The notes under the pieces were generated by a model that worked only from the letters and a program-made list of their open reading frames with translations, ran no database searches and was not told where the DNA came from. A program made the translations under genes and the position numbers. A stretch of DNA of 30,669 nucleotides, from NCBI GenBank assembly GCA_035353055.1, contig DAOPYW010000016.1, positions 1 to 30,669 of the forward strand, given 5' to 3'. The DNA is from JAAYDH01 sp035353055 (GTDB lineage Bacteria > Bacillota_I > Bacilli_A > RFN20 > CAG-826). Positions 17,420-22,495 of this stretch are shown here, one piece after another (the first letter of the stretch is position 1; every line of letters begins with the position of its first letter).

Positions 17420-17443
17420 GAGAGGGTTTCCTCTCTTTTCCTT
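17418..17443 (+). terminator. Terminator-like hairpin between ftsH and dusB
   Basis: AAGAGAGG (17418-17425), loop gttt, CCTCTCTT (17430-17437), then TTCCTT. The stem begins inside the ftsH stop codon and ends 6 bases before the dusB ATG, so it could act as a terminator or attenuator and also hides the only purine-rich SD-like sequence. Confidence 0.6.
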
Positions 17444-18412
17444 ATGTGGAAATTAGGCAACTTAAATATTGAAGGAAAGGTGGTGCTTGCCCCGATGGCA
17501 GGAATTACTTCAGTAGGTTATAGGAATTTTATGGTGCCTTTTGGAGTCTCGGCATGCGTAACCGAAATGGTTTCTGACATGGGCTTAATCTATGAGAACG
17601 ATGAGACCAAGGAATATTTAAACTTTTCGAATAACGCTGTTCCAACTGGTGTTCAACTATTTGGTCATGACCCCATTAACCTTGCAAAATCAGCTCAAAT
17701 TGCTTTAAAACTCAACAATAATATTGCTTTCTTTGACATCAATATGGGTTGCCCCGTTCCCAAAGTAACAAAGACAGGAGCTGGTTCAACGCTGATGAAC
17801 AATCCAATTTTATGCGGGGATATCATCAGAGAAATTAAGAAGGTTACCAATCTTCCAATCACTGCAAAAATCAGGCTTGGTTGGGACGATAAGTCGGTTA
17901 ACTTTTTAGAGGTAATAAACGAGTTAGAAAAAGCCGGAATAGATGCTATTGCGATACATGCGAGAACTCGCTCCGAACTCTATAGTGGTTCGCCGCATTA
18001 CGATCTACTAAAAGATTTACGCAAGCGAATGCATGTTCCGCTAATTGTCTCAGGGAATATTTTCTCGCTTGAAGATGCTATTGAAGCGATTTCGGTCACA
18101 GGTGCAGAAGCGGTCATGGTGGCTCGTGGAGGAATGGGAAATCCCTTTCTCATAACTCAGATTGACCATTATTTTAAAACGGGAGAGAAGCTCCCTGATC
18201 CAACGATGGCTGAACAAGTCAAGTGGTGCTTAGAACTTGGGCAATCGCTAATCAACTTTTTTGGCGAGAGTCGCGCTATGAGAATATACCGCAGCATCGC
18301 TCCCAAATTTTTTAGCGGTTTTCCAGGAGCTAAAACAATCAAAACTCGCTTGGCCACCGAACTGACTGATTTCGATTCATTGAAAGCAATTTTGCAATCA
18401 ATTGTATTTTGA
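17444..18412 (+). CDS. dusB: tRNA-dihydrouridine synthase (DusB family)
   Basis: A flavoenzyme that reduces uridines in the tRNA D-loop. The 322-residue protein begins MWKLGNLNIEGKVVLAPMAGITSVGYR (FMN-binding barrel start) and carries MGCPVPKVTKTGAGS near residue 101 with the catalytic Cys. Other Dus motifs are AKIRLGWD, IAIHARTR and GNIFSLEDAIE, then VMVARGGMGNP. The C-terminal helical domain is present. Bacillus likewise has dusB just before lysS. There is no visible Shine-Dalgarno; a strong hairpin lies directly upstream. Confidence 0.94.
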   Translation: MWKLGNLNIEGKVVLAPMAGITSVGYRNFMVPFGVSACVTEMVSDMGLIYENDETKEYLNFSNNAVPTGVQLFGHDPINLAKSAQIALKLNNNIAFFDINMGCPVPKVTKTGAGSTLMNNPILCGDIIREIKKVTNLPITAKIRLGWDDKSVNFLEVINELEKAGIDAIAIHARTRSELYSGSPHYDLLKDLRKRMHVPLIVSGNIFSLEDAIEAISVTGAEAVMVARGGMGNPFLITQIDHYFKTGEKLPDPTMAEQVKWCLELGQSLINFFGESRAMRIYRSIAPKFFSGFPGAKTIKTRLATELTDFDSLKAILQSIVF

Positions 18413-18472
18413 CTATATCAATATCGGAGTTTTGCATATACTATTTAAGATAGAGTTATTGAGGTATTTATT

Positions 18473-19960
18473 ATGGATATTAAGGAACTTAACGACCAAG
18501 AACAAGTCCGGAGAGAAAAGCTTGCCAAATATCGTGAATTAGGCATTGACCCTTTTGGTCATTCTTATAAAATTTCCCATCAAATTTCTGACATTCGCCA
18601 GATTTGTGAAAAGAAATCAGCAAAAGCCATCGAGAAACTAAGCCTCGAAGTTTCTGTCGCAGGAAGAATTAAAGCCATTCGCCGAATGGGCAAGGCATCA
18701 TTCGTTAATATCACTGACAAAACCGGAAATATTCAGGCCTACATCGGAATTGATGTCATCGGAGAAAAATCCTATGAAGTTTTTCGCTTAGCTGACATCG
18801 GTGATATCATCGGCTTAAAAGGACGAATCATGACCACTCGCACTGGCGAATTGACCATTCGAGTTTCGAAATATACTCACCTCACCAAATGCCTGCATCC
18901 TCTACCGGAAAAATTTCATGGATTAACCGATATCGAAGAGAGAAGCAGACGCCGCTACCTTGATTTAATTGTCAACGACGATTCAAAGAATATCGCTTTT
19001 GCTCGCCCTCAAATTATCAGATCGATTCAGCACTTCCTCGACGGCAAAGGCTTCGTAGAAGTTGAGACGCCTGTCCTCAACCCAATTTTAGGCGGTGCAA
19101 ACGCCCGCCCATTTATCACTCATCATAACACTCTTGACCGCAATTTCTATTTGAGAATTGCAACTGAATTGCCACTAAAAAGATTGCTCGTTGGCGGCAT
19201 GGAAAAAGTGTATGAGATTGGCCACATGTTCCGCAATGAAGGCATGGATGCCAGCCACAATCCTGAATTCACCTCCATCGAGATTTATGAAGCATACTCT
19301 GATTTGAAAAAAATCGGCACGCTAACGGAAAAAATGATCAGAAGTGTCGCCAAAGAAATCACTGGTAGCGCTACCATTGAATATCAAGGCAAAATTATCG
19401 ACTTCAAGAAGCCGTTCCGATGGGTTTCAATGAATGATTTAATCAAAGAAAAAACTGGCGTTGATTTTGCTAACGATATTAAGACATTTGAAGAGGCGAA
19501 AGCCATCGCTGACCAGCATCATATTCACCTCGATAAATTCAAAAACACCATTGGCTACGTCATGAACGAAGTTTATGAAGAGCTATGCCAAGGCGAATTA
19601 ATTCAACCAACCTTTGTTTATTCATATCCTATCGAAGTCTCTCCTCTCACCAAGAAAGGAAAAGATCCTCGATTCACCGAGAGATTTGAATTGTTTGTAA
19701 ATGGGAAAGAACTCGGCAATGCTTATACTGAACTTAATGACCCCATTGATCAAAAAGAGAGGTTCCTCTCTCAGCTCAAAGCCAAAGAGCTCGGCGATGA
19801 CGAAGCAAATGAGATGGATGACGACTTTATCGAAGCGCTTGAATATGGAATGCCTCCTGCCGGTGGCGTGGGTCTTGGAGTCGACCGATTAGTGATGTTG
19901 CTTACTAATCAAGCCTCTATTCGCGAAGTAATTCTCTTCCCCACCATGAAGGATCGCTGA
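18473..19960 (+). CDS. lysS: Lysyl-tRNA synthetase, class II
   Basis: Charges tRNA-Lys. At 495 residues it has family length: an N-terminal OB-fold anticodon-binding domain (about 55-160) and the class II catalytic domain with motif 1 (FVEVETPVLNPILGGANARPF), motif 2 (MFRNEGMDASHNPEFTSIE) and motif 3 (GVGLGVDRLVMLL) near the C-terminus. GAGGT lies 9 bases before the ATG. The preceding 60 bases are A+T-rich and may hold a promoter, but no clear pair of boxes stands out. It is the last gene of the pth-lysS block. Confidence 0.97.
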   Translation: MDIKELNDQEQVRREKLAKYRELGIDPFGHSYKISHQISDIRQICEKKSAKAIEKLSLEVSVAGRIKAIRRMGKASFVNITDKTGNIQAYIGIDVIGEKSYEVFRLADIGDIIGLKGRIMTTRTGELTIRVSKYTHLTKCLHPLPEKFHGLTDIEERSRRRYLDLIVNDDSKNIAFARPQIIRSIQHFLDGKGFVEVETPVLNPILGGANARPFITHHNTLDRNFYLRIATELPLKRLLVGGMEKVYEIGHMFRNEGMDASHNPEFTSIEIYEAYSDLKKIGTLTEKMIRSVAKEITGSATIEYQGKIIDFKKPFRWVSMNDLIKEKTGVDFANDIKTFEEAKAIADQHHIHLDKFKNTIGYVMNEVYEELCQGELIQPTFVYSYPIEVSPLTKKGKDPRFTERFELFVNGKELGNAYTELNDPIDQKERFLSQLKAKELGDDEANEMDDDFIEALEYGMPPAGGVGLGVDRLVMLLTNQASIREVILFPTMKDR

Positions 19961-19974
19961 GAATAAAATAAAAT

Positions 19975-19997
19975 AAAGGAACTTTGTTCCTTTTTTT
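19975..19997 (+). terminator. Rho-independent terminator of lysS
   Basis: Perfect stem AAAGGAAC (19975-19982) / GTTCCTTT (19986-19993), loop TTT, with the T-run continuing to 19997. Confidence 0.85.
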
Positions 19998-20068
19998 GTT
20001 TGCTTTATTAAAAAATTATCAAAGTGAGCTCTTAATATATAGGCGATGATTTTGCCTAACACAAGCGC

Positions 20069-20097
20069 TTGACCTCACGCTCGCGGGACTGTATAAT
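20069..20097 (+). promoter_or_regulatory. Promoter of rpsF-ssb-rpsR
   Basis: TTGACC (20069-20074), exactly 17 bases, then TATAAT (20092-20097): a near-consensus sigma-A promoter. Transcription should start near 20104, leaving a leader of about 66 bases before rpsF. Confidence 0.8.
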
Positions 20098-20101
20098 TAA
20101 C

Positions 20102-20160
20102 ATGCTATTTATAGCATTACTCTCTGCTGCTACTTGAGAGCAGCCAGATAGACCAAAGGG
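20102..20160 (+). promoter_or_regulatory. Candidate S6:S18 autoregulatory leader of rpsF
   Basis: The leader holds hairpin ATGCTAT/ATAGCAT (20102-20117) and a second stem GCTGCT (20126-20131) / AGCAGC (20139-20144) with loop ACTTGAG. CTCTC (20120-20124) / GAGAG (20136-20140) is a competing helix. The loop plus 3' arm reads ACTTGAGAGCAG. From memory, Bacillus-type 16S rRNA has ACTTGAGTGCAG in the S6:S18-binding h22/h23a region, one base different. S6:S18 leaders upstream of rpsF are known; assigning this one is inference. Confidence 0.55.
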
Positions 20161-20170
20161 AGGTAAAAAA

Positions 20171-20461
20171 ATGCGCAATTACGAAATTATGTACATTTTG
20201 AAGGCCGATTTAGATGAAGCCGGACGCGCAGCTGAGAAGGAAAATCTTCACAAGCTTCTCACCGATAATGGTGGTGAAGTGAAAAAGGTTGACGAATCAC
20301 TCGGCTTACGCGAGTTAGCTTATCCTATCAAGGATGAAGTTAAAGGCTACTATGTTGTCATTAAAGTGTCCGCTGGCGATCAAACGTTGTATCAATTCAA
20401 TCGCAAGATTCGCCACAATCCGAATGTGTTACGTCATTTAGTTGTCGTCGAGCACGAATAA
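20171..20461 (+). CDS. rpsF: 30S ribosomal protein bS6
   Basis: A 96-residue protein of normal length for bS6, which pairs with bS18 on the platform of the 30S subunit. It begins MRNYEIMYILKADLDEAGR and has the family sequence LRELAYPIKDEVKGYYVVIKV, then FNRKIRHNPNVLRHLVV. AGGGAGG precedes the ATG. It is first in rpsF-ssb-rpsR, a conserved bacterial order. Confidence 0.97.
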   Translation: MRNYEIMYILKADLDEAGRAAEKENLHKLLTDNGGEVKKVDESLGLRELAYPIKDEVKGYYVVIKVSAGDQTLYQFNRKIRHNPNVLRHLVVVEHE

Positions 20462-20476
20462 GGAGGATAATCATTT

Positions 20477-20905
20477 ATGATTAATCGTGTAGTTTTAGTG
20501 GGTCGCTTAACTCGCGATCCCGAACTCAAAAAAACCAATTCCGGCAATTCAGTCTGCTCATTCACCATCGCGGTTGACAATCGCATGAAAAATCCTGACG
20601 GAACCAAGTCAGCCAGTTTCATTCCATGCGTCACATTTAATCAATCTGCCGACAGCATGAGCAAATTCACCAGAAAAGGTTCATTGGTAGGCGTCGAAGG
20701 CCGTCTAAATCAGCGCTCATATCAACGTCAAGATGGCACCAAAGTGAGTGTCCTTGAAGTAGTGTGTGATTCCGTTCAATTTCTCGAGCCAAAATCCGCA
20801 GCAGCGGTTGAAAGCGGCGAGATGGTGAGCGATGTTGCACCTGTTGAAAATGAAGGAAAAAATCTTGATTCATTAGACTTACCAGATGACGATCTTCCAT
20901 TCTAG
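20477..20905 (+). CDS. ssb: Single-stranded DNA-binding protein
   Basis: Binds ssDNA in replication and repair. The 142-residue protein has an N-terminal OB fold (MINRVVLVGRLTRDPELKKT ... VCSFTIAVDN ... VEGRLNQRSYQ; about 1-105), a short acidic linker and the C-terminal protein-docking tail DLPDDDLPF. AGGAGG lies 10 bases before the ATG, and the gene follows rpsF by 15 bases. Confidence 0.97.
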   Translation: MINRVVLVGRLTRDPELKKTNSGNSVCSFTIAVDNRMKNPDGTKSASFIPCVTFNQSADSMSKFTRKGSLVGVEGRLNQRSYQRQDGTKVSVLEVVCDSVQFLEPKSAAAVESGEMVSDVAPVENEGKNLDSLDLPDDDLPF

Positions 20906-20924
20906 TTTAGAAAGGAATATGAAT

Positions 20925-21152
20925 ATGGCATTCAAAAAGGTTAGACCACACAAAAAAGTATGTGTGTTTTGCAAATCTAAGAGCAAGTTCATCGATTACA
21001 AAGATGTGGAATTATTAAAAACACTAATCACTCCAAATGGAAAGATTTCTCCACGTCGTGCAACTGGCACTTGTGCGAAACATCAAAGAGAATTAGCGAG
21101 AGCAATTAAAAATGCTCGCATGATGGCTCTATTGCCCTTTGTCGAGGAATAG
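20925..21152 (+). CDS. rpsR: 30S ribosomal protein bS18
   Basis: A 75-residue protein of typical bS18 length. Conserved features are KVCVFCKSK, a central DYKDVELLKTLITPNGKISPRRATGTCAKHQR and the helix ELARAIKNARMMALLPF. The CxxC plus later CxxxH set indicates the zinc-binding (C+) form. I use the ATG at 20925 (MAFKKVRPHKK): AAAGGA is well spaced for it and family homology begins there. An ATG at 20919 and an extension overlapping ssb are unlikely. The stop is followed by a hairpin and then a terminator. Confidence 0.95.
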   Translation: MAFKKVRPHKKVCVFCKSKSKFIDYKDVELLKTLITPNGKISPRRATGTCAKHQRELARAIKNARMMALLPFVEE

Positions 21153-21172
21153 TTGACTCGCTTGTGACAAGA

Positions 21173-21195
21173 ATCTCATTTTTGACGAATGAGAT
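21173..21195 (+). repeat. Stable hairpin after rpsR
   Basis: Perfect stem ATCTCATT (21173-21180) / AATGAGAT (21188-21195), 7-base loop. No T-run follows, so it looks like an RNA stability or processing element, not a terminator. Confidence 0.5.
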
Positions 21196-21232
21196 AATAA
21201 TCCTGTCAGACAATAGCACAAAGAAAATATTA

Positions 21233-21266
21233 GGAAACACCTTGCAATAAACGCGGGGTGTTTTTG
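21233..21266 (+). terminator. Rho-independent terminator of rpsF-ssb-rpsR
   Basis: CACCTTGC pairs with GCGGGGTG through two wobble pairs, flanked by AAA / TTTTT and a 7-base loop AATAAAC. This should end the rpsR transcript, although it also lies inside the larger alternative fold described for 21201-21379. Confidence 0.7.
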
Positions 21267-21283
21267 TTAATATACAAAGTATA

Positions 21284-21415
21284 AAGCTCCCTGCTTTTAA
21301 TCGTTTGTGTCATAGCAAGAAGCACTCCGAACATAAAGCTGTTGTGATGCAATTCTATTCACTGCTGGCTGACAGGGAGTTTGTTTGGGAGCAAGTTAAT
21401 ATCCAAACAATTTTT
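21284..21415 (+). ncRNA. Candidate structured RNA with its own terminator
   Basis: A rod-like fold is visible: AAGCTCCCTG (21284-21293) with CAGGGAGTTT (21373-21382), allowing one wobble; then TCA/TGA, AGCA (21314-21317)/TGCT (21363-21366), AGAA (21318-21321)/TTCT (21353-21356), GCA/TGC and an apical AACA (21330-21333)/TGTT (21340-21343). A perfect terminator stem follows: TTGTTTGG (21381-21388)/CCAAACAA (21403-21410) plus five T. I do not recognise it: it lacks the SRP-RNA, tmRNA, RNase P and T-box signatures. A 6S RNA is possible if the longer 21201-21379 pairing is the true form. It may be an independent small RNA or an attenuating leader of the 21448 gene. Confidence 0.5.
21381..21415 (+). 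terminator. Rho-independent terminator between the structured RNA and the four-TM gene
   Basis: TTGTTTGG (21381-21388) / CCAAACAA (21403-21410), 14-base loop, T-run 21411-21415. Its 5' arm can instead pair with CCGAACA at 21327-21333, an antiterminator-like alternative. Confidence 0.75.
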
Positions 21416-21434
21416 AAATGATAGAAAAATAATG

Positions 21435-21440
21435 TAAAAT
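21435..21440 (+). promoter_or_regulatory. Possible -10 box directly before the four-TM gene
   Basis: TAAAAT ends 7 bases before the ATG at 21448, so transcription would begin at or next to the start codon. The -35 region (about 21412-21417, TTTTAA) is weak. Confidence 0.35.
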
Positions 21441-21447
21441 AACAAAA

Positions 21448-22197
21448 ATGAATTTATTTAATAGAACATTTGCGGTAATCGATAAAATTATTAGAGATTT
21501 GCGAATCATATCCCATGTTTTTCTCATCATCGTGCAGATTTCTTTTTTAGTCCTTTATGGCTTTAAAATTTTCTATAGCATAAATGATCCTGTGTATCTT
21601 TATATTTATATTGCCTTAGCGGCATTATCGCTATTTGGATTCGTTTTTTATCTCATCACATACAATAACCGAAAAAAGAAAGCAATCATCGGCACAAAAA
21701 GGGGCATTCGAATCTTTAAATATCTAGCTAATGGATTGATGATCATCATGCTAATTATCGAGTTTCTGAACAAGGATGTCTCAGACTTAGAAGTGATAGT
21801 ATCCTGGATTTCCATCATTGGCTTTCTTGTTCAATTATTAATAGAATTTGCGCGAATAATGTTTGAAAGATATGCAAGCTTAATGGTCATAGCCTTAAAA
21901 AAAGATACTGAATTTATTGAAGATTTGCAGAATCCAAAGCGCGCCATCTACGAAAAAATCAATGCCCCATTAGAAAAGCTTTCTCAAAAATATACTGGCG
22001 AATCTCCTGTGGGCGTTACGCTATCCAAAAAAGAGCTTTATGTAGAATCGTTGGCAAAAGAATATCAAGAGAATAATCAGTCGAAGCGCTCTTCAAAAAA
22101 AGAAGAAAAAAAGGGCGAGGTTAAGAAAGAAAAAGACGAAATTAAGAAGAACATTAAAATTATTGCAAGTCATTTTTTTAAGCGAAAAAACAAATGA
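21448..22197 (+). CDS. Unrecognised four-TM membrane protein with Lys-rich tail
   Basis: I do not recognise this 249-residue protein. It has four hydrophobic segments (about 22-43, 49-68, 89-107 and 114-138), then a cytoplasmic-looking C-terminal region (about 145-249) ending in a strongly basic, coiled-coil-like stretch with clusters such as KRSSKKEEKKGE and a final FFKRKNK. In Bacillus the same position, between rpsR and gdpP, holds YybS, a different and larger polytopic family; positional equivalence is possible but homology is not evident. No Shine-Dalgarno precedes the ATG. It is flanked by terminators, so it is probably a single-gene unit. Confidence 0.75.
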   Translation: MNLFNRTFAVIDKIIRDLRIISHVFLIIVQISFLVLYGFKIFYSINDPVYLYIYIALAALSLFGFVFYLITYNNRKKKAIIGTKRGIRIFKYLANGLMIIMLIIEFLNKDVSDLEVIVSWISIIGFLVQLLIEFARIMFERYASLMVIALKKDTEFIEDLQNPKRAIYEKINAPLEKLSQKYTGESPVGVTLSKKELYVESLAKEYQENNQSKRSSKKEEKKGEVKKEKDEIKKNIKIIASHFFKRKNK

Positions 22198-22214
22198 TAG
22201 CGATATAAATCTTT

Positions 22215-22250
22215 AAGGCATCTTGAATGATTCACCAAGGTGCTTTTTAT
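22215..22250 (+). terminator. Rho-independent terminator of the four-TM gene
   Basis: AAGGCATCTTG (22215-22225) pairs with CAAGGTGCTTT (22236-22246) using two wobble pairs, followed by TTATTT. Confidence 0.75.
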
Positions 22251-22303
22251 TTGATTTCCGAACTTAATTAATGAGGCTTTCGATGGGGGGTCTTCTTCTG
22301 TAT

Positions 22304-22366
22304 TATTTAATTGTTAATTAAATATAGTCAATTGGAAAAAACAATTAGTTGCGATTTTATCGCAAC
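22304..22366. repeat. Three consecutive inverted repeats upstream of the surface-protein gene
   Basis: In about 60 bases there are three near-contiguous inverted repeats: TATTTAATT/AATTAAATA (22304-22324, spacer gtt), AATTG/CAATT (22330-22346) and GTTGCGAT/ATCGCAAC (22348-22366, loop ttt). None is followed by a T-run. Operators or a remnant of a small mobile element are both possible. The rest of the 298-base gap holds the terminator at 22215 and the promoter below; I see no gene. Confidence 0.5.
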
Positions 22367-22378
22367 CACTCCATATAT

Positions 22379-22407
22379 TTGCATTATGAATTATTTAAGG
22401 CTTTAAT
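22379..22407 (+). promoter_or_regulatory. Probable promoter of the InlB-repeat surface-protein gene
   Basis: TTGCAT (22379-22384), 17 bases, TTTAAT (22402-22407). The leader would be about 80 bases, with AAGGAGG 7 bases before the ATG at 22496. Confidence 0.5.
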
Positions 22408-22495
22408 GAAAATAGGTAGATGTGTTCTTACCGTTGAATAGCAGCTCGCATTGCTTGAATCATTCTTATCGATGACTTATTAAGGAGGTCAAAAA

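Noticed and set aside
20886..20924. Longer bS18 start overlapping ssb
   Set aside because: bS18 homology begins at MAFKKV and the AAAGGA spacing favours 20925.
21153..21447. SRP RNA, tmRNA, RNase P RNA or T-box in the rpsR downstream region
   Set aside because: Characteristic sequences (GGAAGG-type SRP loop, tmRNA ends, T-box TGGNACC) are absent.
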